Source of the DNA: Vitis vinifera
Lineage: Eukaryota; Streptophyta; Magnoliopsida; Vitales; Vitaceae
Direction: 5' to 3'
Assembly (NCBI RefSeq): GCF_030704535.1
Contig: NC_081820.1
Location: forward strand, 26,951,001-27,015,000
Length of the DNA: 64,000 nt
Below, in pieces: positions 36,601-48,920 of the stretch. Within the stretch, counting starts at the first letter, position 1. Every line of letters begins with the position of its first letter. The notes below the pieces were generated by a model. The model made no database searches. It saw only the letters and a list, made by a program, of their open reading frames with translations, and had not been told where the DNA came from. Position numbers and translations under genes: made by a program.

Positions 36601-38706
36601 GGCTATGTTTGATTCCCGGAAAATTTGAGGGAAAATGTAAAAGAAAGAAAATAGAGAGGAAAAGTGAAAAAAAAAAAAAATGAAGGAAAATAAAAAATAG
36701 ATTCAAAATCAATAACTTATTTTTATATGTTTTTTTAAACTCATTTCACGTAGTTTCTTCTATTATATAAAGATTAATAATTTTAAAATATATAAATTTC
36801 TAACTAATTTTAATTATATTTAATTTTCTTTAAAAAACTTTATGGTGAAACCAAACATGACCATTTTTCTCAGCATTTTTTTATTTCCTTAGTACTTTCC
36901 AGGAATCAAACATAGTCTTAGGTTATGTTTGGTTCCTGGAAAATACCAAGGAAAGAAAAAAAATGTAAAGGAAAATGATTTTTTCATGTTTGGTTGTCCT
37001 ATGAAAAATATAAAAGAAAATCAAATATAATTAAAACTAATTAAAAACTTATGTATTTTTAAATTATTTAATATTTATATTGATGAGTTAAAATAAATAA
37101 AATAAGTTTGAAATAACAAAAAAAATAATTTATCAACTTTTAATCTATTTTTTTATTTACCTTTACTTTTTCTTTCCTTCTACTTTTTCTTTGTATTTCT
37201 TTCCCTTGCATTTTCCTTCAAATTTTATGGGAACCAAGCATAGCCTTAGTATTTTCTGTTTTCATGTATAATAGTAAAAATAAAAATGTAATTAGTCACA
37301 TTTGTGATTTCATAGAATTATTAAGGATATGTTTGGTTTTAGGAAAATACCACAAAAAGAAAAAGAAATTGTCAAGGATAATGATTTTCTCATGTTTAGT
37401 TTATGTATGTATTTTCAAATTATTTCATTTTTATATAAACCAAGAAAAATAAGTGAAATGAATTTAAAGAAATATGTAAAAATAATTTGTTAACTTTTTA
37501 TTTTTCTCATAGAATTATTTTTATTTTTCTTCTTTCTATATTTTTTTTCTTTCCTCACATTTTCTCTTAAATTTTCCAAGAACCAAACATAGTGTCATCA
37601 TTGTTCTCATAGGATAAAGACCATCTATATTCTTTGGCAGGGCCCTGCTATTCAGGCAAATTCTTCCAGGATTGGAGCCTTTGTTGAATTCACTAAGAGA
37701 AATTGCACAAAAAAGGCGTAAAACTATTCCACAAGTAAGTTTTTTTAACTTACTCTGCCGTCTGATTCATTTTAATTCACATATGCTTCATGTTCCAAGG
37801 TATCTGTTGTGTGGAAATTTAGCAGGCCAGAGCTGAATTTCAAAGTCTTTCAAGTTCTTAAATCTAAGGCTATGTTTGGTTTTATCTTATCTGAATATAG
37901 AAAAATCATTTCCGTGACAGGAAGATAATATCAAACTTCTACACTTTTATGCAATTCAAACACCGAGGTATTAAAATTTAAGGAAAATTGGGTTTAGAAG
38001 CTTTAAACCATTTGAGTCAGCATCGCGAAAACTTTTATGCAATTCCCATCAATCAGAAATCTTTGTTCCCGGATGAAGAATCTGATTCTAATTCCTTAAC
38101 GCATCGGTGCCATAGACCACACGTTATTGTTGGTAAGGTGGAGCATCGATGCCTTCTCGTTCACTCCTTTCATGAGTTCTTGAGTAGGAAGGTATTAGAG
38201 TCGGATGAATAAACCGTGTGATTGCTAGTTGGGACTAAGAGGAAGAGGAGCAGGTGCTGGGGAAGTTCTAAGCGCCTTAACTTGAGGGGAGGATTCTTTC
38301 GGTTCACTAGTGATCTTCAAACGTATGAAGGAAAAAAAAAATGTTATGCCTCGGATTTTTCTCACAAATTTAACGTACGGGGATGAAAACTGACTAATGA
38401 AAGAGACTTTGCCCGCAGGTTGCCATAAACTGGTGCATCTGCCAAGGCACAATTCCAATACCTGGGGTTAAAACAGTAAAACAGGTGGAAGAAAACCTGG
38501 GAGCTCTTGGTTGGCGCCTTAGTTCTGACGAGTTGCTTCAGTTAGAAGATGCGGCGCGGGAATCTCCCGGGAAAATGATACAGAACATTTTCCAGACAAG
38601 GTGAGTCCTTCATCCACTAAGAGAGCTTTTCTAAAAGAAAATTCTCCCCCACTAATATGCGATCGTGACGAGGTTCTACCTTTTGTCCTTGTCAAACTAC
38701 AGATGA
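33654..38706 (+). CDS. PLR1: Pyridoxal reductase, chloroplast (aldo-keto reductase), complete
   Basis: The enzyme reduces pyridoxal to pyridoxine with NADPH in vitamin B6 salvage. Exons: 33654-34005, 35376-35469, 35643-35766, 36081-36182, 36432-36583, 37641-37734, 38419-38600, 38703-38706. Phases agree and the product is 367 residues, close to Arabidopsis PLR1 as I recall it. A Ser/Pro-rich, acid-poor N-terminus (about 1-40) suits a transit peptide. The AKR barrel follows, with LWPWQKVKMGPLTVSPMGFG, catalytic Asp91 and Tyr96 in FDTADSYGTG, Lys131 in VIATKF, His166 in GQLHWS, the SNYGPKQL segment and the cofactor-end PIPGVKTVKQVEENLGALG. All four catalytic residues are present. The last coding exon has only four bases: an Arg codon is split by the final intron and followed by TGA. 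Introns carry a SINE and at least three MITEs. Confidence 0.93.
34678..34852 (-). mobile_element. tRNA-derived SINE, AU-like, in PLR1 intron 1
   Basis: On the minus strand the element begins with a tRNA-like head. Its A box is TAGCTCAGTTGG (complement of 34830-34841) and its B box is GTTCGAGTCC (complement of 34787-34796). A body with CCGGTCGTTAACTTCAGGGC and GTCGAGGTGCGCG blocks follows, then a T/A-rich tail. The plus strand shows the tail as a T run at 34676-34691. A perfect 13-bp target duplication TTTGATTGATTTT flanks it (34665-34677 and 34853-34865). The 3' body resembles the AU SINE family of angiosperms from memory. The intact duplication suggests a fairly recent insertion. Confidence 0.9.
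36601..36917. mobile_element. MITE 1 in PLR1 intron 5 (PIF/Harbinger-like, TTA target)
   Basis: Terminal inverted repeats are GGCTATGTTTGATTCC at the left and GGAATCAAACATAGTC at the right, with one mismatch at the tip. The flanking TTA at 36598-36600 and 36918-36920 matches the 3-bp target of PIF/Harbinger (Tourist-type) elements. The interior is AT-rich, 317 bp in all, and non-coding. Confidence 0.8.
36921..37245. mobile_element. MITE 2 in PLR1 intron 5, abutting MITE 1
   Basis: Terminal repeats are GGTTATGTTTGGTTCC and GGGAACCAAGCATAGCC, and flanking TTA is at 36918-36920 and 37246-37248. It belongs to the same family as MITE 1 and shares the middle TTA with it, so one inserted into the target duplication of the other. 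A third, more decayed relative occupies about 37324-37595. Confidence 0.8.
37324..37595. mobile_element. Decayed third MITE of the same family in PLR1 intron 5
   Basis: The left end AGGATATGTTTGGTTTTAGG and the right end CCAAGAACCAAACATAGTGT are inverted counterparts of the family termini. The TTA flank is clear only on the left (37321-37323). Another family end, GGCTATGTTTGGTTTTATC, occurs alone at 37867 in intron 6. Confidence 0.6.
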
Positions 38707-39303
38707 GATTCTGAGGAGAGCTCAACCCGAAGACATGGAATGGAAAAGCAAGGAAAACAACAGGGGAAATTATTCTGAAATGATTTACATGGTGTAAAAA
38801 ATTGTTTGAAAATTGGCCAGTGTCTGGTATCATGGCAGAGGTAGACCAATCTTGAAACAATCCAATCCACCTCCTGTTTCAACAATACTATTTTTTGAGT
38901 TAAAAAAAGAAAATGCAGAAGAACAAGCGTTTAGGAGCATCTCTTCTTAGAACTTGTTCGGGTTTTGTTGCTGATCAAGGACCATGGTTATAATCGTTAA
39001 CCAGTTGTTCAATACTTGTTTAGTTCAATACTTGCTGAAAGGGGCATCAACAGAAAACTATCTTTTTTCGAATTAAAATTGTCTTAAGCAAAAAATTAAT
39101 AAGCTTAATAATGTCAAACAGCAACCAAGAAACAGAGTATCAAAACAAAAGCATCGTTTGTGACCAAATCAATGCAAGAGGTCTAGGCCTACAACTTTGA
39201 TCCCTAAAAATCCTCTATTAGCAAACTCATCCATGTAGCCATGGCACATCCAAAGCATCGTGTGTAACACTGCATGCACCAAGGCAACCTCCAATCCAGT
39301 CAT
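38707..39303. other. Convergent 3' region between PLR1 and the eL40 gene
   Basis: This stretch should hold the 3' UTRs of both convergent genes. It has no further open frame with recognisable content; antisense open frames over the PLR1 terminal exons are shadows. Confidence 0.4.
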
Positions 39304-42097
<2,794 letters not shown>

Positions 42098-42739
42098 TTT
42101 CGCCGCCTTCTGTCGCTTGCTGAGGATGTGTGGATGTTTTTGCGGATCTCTTATAATGTGCTAGCCGAGGATTAGGGTTTCTCAAGTCTTTGTCGGTGCT
42201 GTTTGTTTACAGATATAGAAGAATCCTAGTCAAGGATGGGATTGTCCTCCAACCCGTTAACCCGATTCTCCGTAATGCTAAGTTTATTCTAAAAGCCCAC
42301 ACGTTTCTCAGACCCGTTTGGCAAATTCTATTCAAATGCTCAAGGCCTTGTTTATGAAAACTGTTACAGAAAATAATCATCAGAAAATAAATAAATAAAT
42401 AAATTTGATAAAATATTTCCAAAAAATAATTTTAGAAATGAGTTGTAAATTTTATTTCTGAAAACGAGTGAGAATGTTTTCAAGAATTATTTTTGAAAAT
42501 TGCTTTTTGAGAAAAATATTGTCCAACGACTCCTAAAATTTTCTTCGTGGCTCACTTTATGTAGGAAACAATACGATCGACCTCCACGTGTCGGTCATCA
42601 AATGCCACTTTCTCATCGTAAGTCACGCCAACTCAACAAATAAAATCAAGCCTCCAAACACCATCCGGTAACACCATCAAACCCCACCGATCCGACCCTC
42701 CCGCCGTCGAACTCTATAAAAACGGCTCACCCAACTCGC
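42098..42739. promoter_or_regulatory. Divergent promoter interval between the eL40 and phosphogluconolactonase genes
   Basis: On the eL40 (minus) side there is a telo-box, AAACCCTAA, at 42180-42172, and a TATA-like CATTATAAGA at 42159-42150. Telo-boxes with TATA-type cores are common in plant ribosomal protein promoters and coordinate growth-linked expression. On the plus side a TATA box TATAAAAA starts at 42715, only about 25 bp before the first ATG at 42740. The middle (42340-42530) is AT-rich, with a MITE-like GTTTATGAAAACTGTTAC block. Confidence 0.65.
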
Positions 42740-45700
42740 ATGGCTTGTTCGTCTCGCTCACTCCTCTCGTTCTCCTCCGTACGACGATCGCAGCCCTCCA
42801 TCCCCTTAATCTCACCGCTGGTTGCACAGAAACCTCGTTCCTGCACTCTCGCTCTCAGATCAAAAGGGGTTTCTCTGATCTGCTCGAATCCGAAGAAATT
42901 TAGAGCTAGAACGAGGTCATCAATGGCGGAGGTTACAGCTGACAACGGGAAAGGAAAGGTGAAGGTGTTTGATTCTGAGGAAGAAGTGGCGGTGGGTCTG
43001 GCGAAGTACACCGCGGATATATCGAATAAGATCACTAACGAGAAGAGTTCATTTACTGTTGTTTTGTCTGGAGGTTCTCTGATCCATTCATTGAGGTACC
43101 TGACCAGTTTGTTTTGATTTTTGGTTTTTTTAAAGATCTGTTCGGGAGCTGAGAAAGTGCTGGAAAGGAAAGGAAAATTGAATTTTGAGTCTGGTGTGTT
43201 TGATCCAACTATTTTTGGCTTTGTTGTGGTGGTTATGCGTACTTACTTCTGGAAATTAAACGAGGAAAAGCATATGATGGAAATGTAACTTTCTTCTGTT
43301 TTCTGCGGTTTTCTCACTTGCCAAACACTCTGTTGATGGTAAGGTAGAAATGAGAAATAAAAATCAAATGTTAACTTCTATTATTAAAAAATAAATAAAA
43401 ATCGGGGTAGGATTTTTTTTTTCTTTTTTTTTTTTTTTGGGGGGGGTGGTTTTTTGAAGAAAGGCGACGGAAGTAGATGAGCTTACCTGACAAGTTTGTT
43501 TTGATTTTTGGTTTTTTGAAAGATAAGTTCGGGAGCTGAGAAAGTGCTGGAAAGGAAAGGAAAATTGAATTTTGAGTCTGGTGTGTTTGATCCAACTATT
43601 TTTGGCTTTGTTGTGGTGGTTATGCGTACTTACTTTTGGAAATTGAACGAGGAAAAGCATATGGTGGAAACGTAACTTTCTGCGGTTTTCTCACTTGCCA
43701 AACACTCTGTTGATGCTAGGTAGAAATGAGAAATAAAAATCAAATGTTAACTTCTATTATTAAAAAATAAATAAAAATCGGGGTAGCTTTTTTTTTTTTT
43801 TTTTTTTGGGTTTTTGAAGTAAGGCGTCTGAAGTAGATGAGCTGATATTTGTTTTTTTACTTGAATTCTGAGTAGGTCTGAATTTGTTTGAAATCTAAAC
43901 GGAAATTGATGCAAAAGTATTATTCAAATTTCAGATATGATTCAAATTTGAAAATTTTTCTATAGTTTTGTGCAGCTTTCTCAGTAATCAAACGGAGGCT
44001 CAATTTTGATCAAGTGTTATATGACATGGGAAATGATCATTTGATGTTTGAATCTCAGGAAATTAGTTGAAGCACCATACATCGATTCAATAGAATGGGG
44101 GAAATGGCATGTTTTCTGGGTGGATGAGAGAGTTGTTCCCAAGGATCATGTGGACAGTAACTACAAGCTTGCATATGATGGTTTCCTCTCTAAGGTAAGT
44201 GGATAAAGAAAACCGTTAATTCCCAAAAGAAAGATGATGAACATTTTGATGGGCTTTGAGAAGAATCCACAAGTCCTTTTGTGTCCTTGACAGGCTTGGA
44301 TTTGATTTGTAATTCCAGTTCAACAGAATTTCAAAATCCTGCTTCTCTTATAGAACTGTTTTTGTTCATTTCATGGAATTTATATTCAAAACCTAAAATT
44401 TTATGTGGGCATATAGGGCTCCCAAATGGTGAAATTGGGATTGGGTCACTTTCTGGTTCGAAGGTGCCAATTCAATACAACAAACTGCAGCTCCTTTTGG
44501 AAGTATGACTATGAGTGGATCAATTTTGTTTGATCTAACTTAGCTTAGGAGTAAATATTAAAATTCAGCTTTAGTAGATTATCATTAATAGTTTATAATT
44601 TATTGGGTTCCTTTATTCAAGATTGACAACTAATTAATATGTTAGAAGATTCACAGTGGCTGGGAAAGCTAGTGTTATTTAGGATGGGTCTGACATTCCA
44701 ATGGAAATCGGCTTCATTGTGCATTACATAGCATTTGGAGGCACAGTTCACCACAGTGTAGCTCAGCAGTAGTGACCTCTGGCAATGAACCAAAGGTTGC
44801 GAGTTCTAGTCTCCATGGTATTTAAGTGGTGTAAGATAGAGGGTAGAGACATGTCACCCAGGGTTTACTTCACTGGCAATTGGGATAAATGTCTCACTGT
44901 TGGAGTAGATTGATTCCAAATTGTCAAAAAAGAGAAAATGGCATTTGGGGTTACAAAAAATGGAAACCATGACCACAAGGAACAGCTTAGGATTGATTTT
45001 AGTGTTTTGTTAGATGCTTGAGGTTTAACTTTTCTGTACCTTCTAGCCTCAAGGTTGGCCAATTGGTTTGGACGAATGCCATGATGTGTGGTAGAGGACC
45101 GAATCTTTTGCAATGCCACTATTCTATATAGTGGCACGATTTAAGATGATGTTTTGTGCATTCTATGAATTACAAATAATAATAGGAATGCAATTTCCTT
45201 GCAAGCTAAATGTACCATTAATTGTGTTCCTTTTTTTTCTTCAGGAGGCATCGCTTTTTTATTTTTTTAGTACTTTAATTTTTTGATCTTTTTTGTATGT
45301 TAACGAATTGATAAATGGTGATAAGACATGCTTATTTAAGATGCTGGTGACACTCCCTTTTCTGGGTGGAAAGTGGGGACGGGGTTGGTTGTAATGGGGT
45401 TTGGTATCTTTGATATAGTCCACTTTGTAATTATAATTCATGCCTTTCCAAAAACAATGATAGTAATAATTCATGGCTTTCTTTTCAATAAAGTTTCATG
45501 ACTTTTTCCCTGACTTGAGCAGGTACCAATACCCCCTGGTCAAGTTTATGCCATCAACGATGCTCTGTCAGCCGAGGGTGCAGCTGATGACTATGAGACC
45601 TGCCTCAAACATTTGGTAACAAACGGTGTGTTGCACGTCTCAGCAAAGACTGGCTTTCCAAAATTTGATCTCATGCTACTGGGTATGGGCCCAGATGGTC

Positions 45701-45987
45701 ATGTTGCTTCTCTATTCCCAGGGCATCCTCTTGTAAAAGAGAATAAGAAATGGGTTACATTCATCAAGGATTCTCCAAAACCACCTCCCGAGAGAATCAC
45801 TTTTACCTTTCCGGTCATCAATTCATCTGCATATATCGCCATGGTAGTGGTTGGTGCTGGTAAAGCACCTGTGATTGAGGCAACATTGGGAAAAAGTCCA
45901 AATTCTGAGGTGCTGCCTGTTGGAATGGTTTCACCTGAAGACGAGATGACTTGGTTTTTCGACAAGCAAGCAGCTTCGAAGATATAG
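42740..45987 (+). CDS. PGL: 6-phosphogluconolactonase, plastid-type, complete
   Basis: The enzyme hydrolyses 6-phosphogluconolactone to 6-phosphogluconate, the second step of the oxidative pentose phosphate pathway. Exons are 42740-43095, 44059-44194 and 45523-45987; phases agree and the product is 318 residues. Residues 1-60 are Ser/Arg-rich and acid-poor, a typical chloroplast transit peptide. The catalytic core shows FTVVLSGGS, VDERVVPKDHVDSNY (D141 onward) and LLGMGPDGHVASLFPG with the family His (H224). The C-terminus is Ala-Ser-Lys-Ile, so the last three residues SKI form a PTS1-like peroxisomal signal. Arabidopsis PGL3 is known for dual plastid/peroxisome targeting through SKL. An in-frame Met62 (42923, context TCAATGGCG) could start a form without transit peptide. 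The first intron carries a tandem duplication. Confidence 0.95.
43097..43841. repeat. Tandem duplication in intron 1 of the phosphogluconolactonase gene
   Basis: Unit 1 (about 43097-43484) and unit 2 (about 43486-43841) share ACCTGAC(C/A)AGTTTG, the block TTCGGGAGCTGAGAAAGTGC, AAATCAAATGTTAACTTCTA and a final GAAGTAGATGAGCT. Each unit also carries a long T/G run (43410-43448 and 43790-43809). The unit starts within a few bases of the exon 1 donor, so the intron-side donor context was copied without exon sequence. Confidence 0.85.
44757..44930 (+). repeat. SINE-like repeat copy in intron 2 of the phosphogluconolactonase gene
   Basis: The block GTAGCTCAGCAGTAGTGACC resembles a tRNA A box. It is followed by GGTTGCGAGTTCTAGTCTCC (B-box-like), ATTTAAGTGGTGTAAGATAG and GGGATAAATGTCTCACTGTT. 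The same order occurs at 56385-56545 and, inverted, at 47560-47680. This looks like a tRNA-derived SINE family; the ends are approximate. Confidence 0.6.
45030..45130 (+). repeat. Fragment of a second SINE-like repeat
   Basis: The segment CAATTGGTTTGGACGAATGC and ATGATGTGTGGTAGAGGACC matches the head of the element at 47920-48118 (ATTGATTAGGGTGAATGCTA and GATGTGTGGTAGAAATCC). Only the head is visible. Confidence 0.45.
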
Positions 45988-46009
45988 ATCTGGGCATGTT
46001 CATCTCAAT

Positions 46010-46836
46010 GTGAGTTATAAGCCATGGAATAAGTAGTATATCTATTTTATATCGTATGGCTTATGAGTTTGTAATTTTAGTGGCAGCTATATGCACTAGT
46101 CAGGTTTTTCTTCCTTCCTGATCGCTGCAAAGTATTGAACTAAATAAATGCGATGTTGGATATGGTTTCAGTAATTACTTTCTACCTTAAATGATTTAAG
46201 TTCTCAATAGGCTAGCATTTGACATGATCATAACACATGATATTAGGGTACAAAACGATCTCTGTTTTGAATTTTTTGTAAATATTGGTAACCATTTGTG
46301 TTTTGGATGATGGTGATGTTGTCATGAGATACGCAGCAGATAAATTTCTGATCGCGAATTACTTGACTCGATGGACAATCGTTACACTAACCTGAAAATC
46401 TACTACCCAAGGTGAACTTAATTTTCTACAATTTCATTTCTTCTCCTGGTGATTTATTGTTTTTCCGTTCTTTTTTTTCTTTTCTTTTTTTCCTTTATTT
46501 TGGGTAGGAAATTGTGCTATTTGTGTGTTGATTTTCTCTCTTTTTAGGTGCAAGTTGAATTTGTTTCCTTAGAGACTCTAGGATAGAGGATTTTCAAGGA
46601 TGCTTGTCATCCCTGGTTTTGATCATGGTATTTTGCATTAGGTTTGGGCTTTTATTAGGGGGCTTGCATTTCATGTTGGTGAGTCATGTTAGCATTATGT
46701 CGAAGCTTTAGACATTCTACTAAATAACTCAATCCAAGCACGATACGAAAAATGATCGGAAGAAAAACATGAACTTAAATACAATATAATTATTAAATAG
46801 ATAACGTGTTCTAATTAACTTAATATTGATCTTGTA
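46010..46836. other. 3' region of the phosphogluconolactonase gene and spacer
   Basis: AATAAATG at 46145 may be part of the poly(A) signal. From about 46200 on I see no gene, RNA or recognisable repeat. Confidence 0.4.
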
Positions 46837-46839
46837 TAA

Positions 46840-47060
46840 GGTTGTGTTTGTTTTTTGGCTTAATAGAAAAAGCCAAATATTTTAGCTTTTTCTATTCAGC
46901 TAAAAGTAACTCATTGACATCAACCAACATCATTAAACTAAACTTATTGATAATAAGTTCACTTTAATTATGTTGGTTAATATCAATAAAGTATTTTTAG
47001 CTGGATAGAAAAAGCCAAAATATTTGGCTTTTTCTATTCAGCCAAAAAACAAACACCACC
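46840..47060. mobile_element. Palindromic MITE with TAA target duplication
   Basis: The 221-bp element has long terminal inverted repeats: GGTTGTGTTTGTTTTTTGGC at the left, and at the right the complement of GGTGGTGTTTGTTTTTTGGC. Each is followed inward by a second complementary GAATAGAAAAAGCCAAA / TTTGGCTTTTTCTATTC pair, so most of it can fold back on itself. TAA flanks both ends (46837-46839 and 47061-47063). The style is PIF/Harbinger-like and the element is non-coding. Confidence 0.85.
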
Positions 47061-47559
47061 TAAGTCTATATGATTAGTGTTTTAATCAAACAAGCTTATA
47101 ACTCAATTAACTTATTTATTAAAAAATAGATTTAAAATAAGTCAAATATAGATTAAATAGTTATTTATAATCAGGTTAATCAATACGAATATTAAATTGG
47201 TAAATTCAAATCAAATTCATGTTATGTGAGATGATCCAAAAACTATGAATTTATTAAATGGGTTATGCAAATTAATGCGAATTTGAGTTGTTTTGGCGAA
47301 AAACATATTAGATTTAAGTCATGTTGGCAAATCATATCAAATTTTTTGCTCTTAAGTCTTAATTTATGTTAGTGAATCAATATCAAACTTTGGTCCTAAC
47401 TTATATCGGTGAATCATATCAAACTTTGTCATTCTTAGTTATCATGCTGTGTGAATCTTCTTATGACAAGAGAAGCTCCAGGTTTGAAAGTCACTTCAAG
47501 TTTGGAAGTCTCCCTTCCTTCGACAATGGATAATCTCCGAAGGAGGGCCAGTTGTCCAA

Positions 47560-47680
47560 AATGAAAATGAAGTAAGCCTTAGGCTATATAGGTTCAAGCC
47601 TACATTCTACGTCACTTAAATACTGGGTGGTTCGAACGAGGAACTTTTGGTTCATTGCCAGAAGTTTGGGGCGAAAATGA
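47560..47680 (-). repeat. SINE-like repeat copy, inverted
   Basis: The reverse complement shows CTTCTGGCAATGAACCAAAA, GTTCGAACCACCCAGTATTT and AAGTGACGTAGAATGTAGG. This follows the element at 44757-44930 (CTCTGGCAATGAACCAAAGG, then ATTTAAGTGGTGTAAGATAG). The B-box-like GGTTCGAAC is on the plus strand near 47629. Confidence 0.5.
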
Positions 47681-47914
47681 CCCCTACGGCAAAAATATTA
47701 TCCCATGATGTATGCACCACCTTCCCAAATTTATTATCAAATTTGATCTCTTGATGTCAACCAAAAGCTACAGTTTTTTTTTTTTTTTCCTTTTTTTACT
47801 TTTTAGACTTAGTTGAAATCCCAATTTGAAAACGTGGTTTCTTGTAATGAAACCATATTTTGAAATTGTGGTTTCTGATTTTATATTGAATCTGCATTTT
47901 TCTTTTTTAAATCT

Positions 47915-48118
47915 ATTAGGATGGCCCAATTGATTAGGGTGAATGCTAGGATGTGTGGTAGAAATCCACAGTTTTGGGTTCAAATCCTACCATTAGTTAA
48001 ATGCCCGGTGCTGATTGTTATGGATGAAGTTAGCATCTTGAGGTTTTGGTTCGCATGGAGAGTCCTAAGAGCTCGGTCATGGAGGAAAGTTCCTCTGTAT
48101 ACACGATTCTAGTAAGAA
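47915..48118 (+). repeat. tRNA-derived SINE-like repeat
   Basis: A tRNA-like head is visible: TGGCCCAATTGATTAGGGTG and, 35 bp on, GGGTTCAAATCCTACC, a good B box. A body with TTTTGGTTCGCATGGAGAGT follows. No clear target duplication or poly(A) tail was found. The open frame across it has no protein homology I recognise. Confidence 0.55.
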
Positions 48119-48324
48119 ATTAGAAGTCACATTTTCAAAATGTGTTTTTAATTGAAGTCTAAAAGGAAATTAAAATTACATGACTTCTTGGGAGTAGCAC
48201 AAGGGTCACTTAAGATGATAGGTTTAAGAATTACCTCCATAGAATAATATTTTGGCCCCCCAATTCCATTGTCAGGTGAAGCTACACCTTGTCCTTTTGA
48301 TGTTTCACAACTTCATTCCTATAA

Positions 48325-48920
48325 ATTTATTTTGGTTATATTTACTTCTAGAAAATTATAAAATAAAAAATGTTGAGGAAAATTATTTTTTCACATTTGA
48401 TTGGCCTATGAAAAATATTTTTTAAAAATTAGATATAATTAAAACTAGTTAAAAATTTATAATTATGTTTGGTTTCTGAAAAATATTAAAAAAAATGTTT
48501 TAAAAAATAATTTTTTTCCCTTGAACTTCACTATAAGAAATAAGAAAAAAAATCAAATATAATTAAAAAAGAATTATACATTTCAAAATTATTTTATTTT
48601 TATATAATGGAAGAAAATAAGTAAAACGAATTTTAAAAAACATATAAAAATAATTTACTTGTTTTGAACCTATTTTTTTTCTTCTATTTTTCTTAATTAT
48701 TTTCTTTCCTCAAAATTTTTGAGAACCAAGTATAACCTATTTGTTTTCAAATTATTTAATTTTTATATCGATAAGTTAAAATGAGTAAAATGAGTTTAAG
48801 ACAGCAAATAAAAATAATATATTGTTTTTAGATCCTTTTTTTTTTTTTCTTTTCCTTATATTTTCCTTTTAGAAACATTTTCCTTTAAATTTTTTGGGAA
48901 CAAACATGATCTATTCGATT
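48325..48920. repeat. Cluster of degraded MITE pieces of the PLR1-intron family
   Basis: Several termini occur close together: GGTTATATTTACTTCTAGAA (48330), TTATGTTTGGTTTCTGAAAA (48463), GAGAACCAAGTATAACCTA (48721) and TGGGAACAAACATGATCTAT (48894). They are separated by the AT-rich AATATAATTAAAACTA-type body seen at 36601-37245. The pieces appear nested or deleted and I cannot assign individual borders. Confidence 0.55.

Noticed and set aside
38225-38885. Antisense open frames over the PLR1 3' exons
   Set aside because: Shadows of the real plus-strand coding exons and intron, with no independent support.
42740-42923. Met62 as the only start of the phosphogluconolactonase
   Set aside because: The first 60 residues have clear transit-peptide composition and the plastid form is expected from the family, so the upstream ATG is kept as primary and Met62 as a possible alternative.
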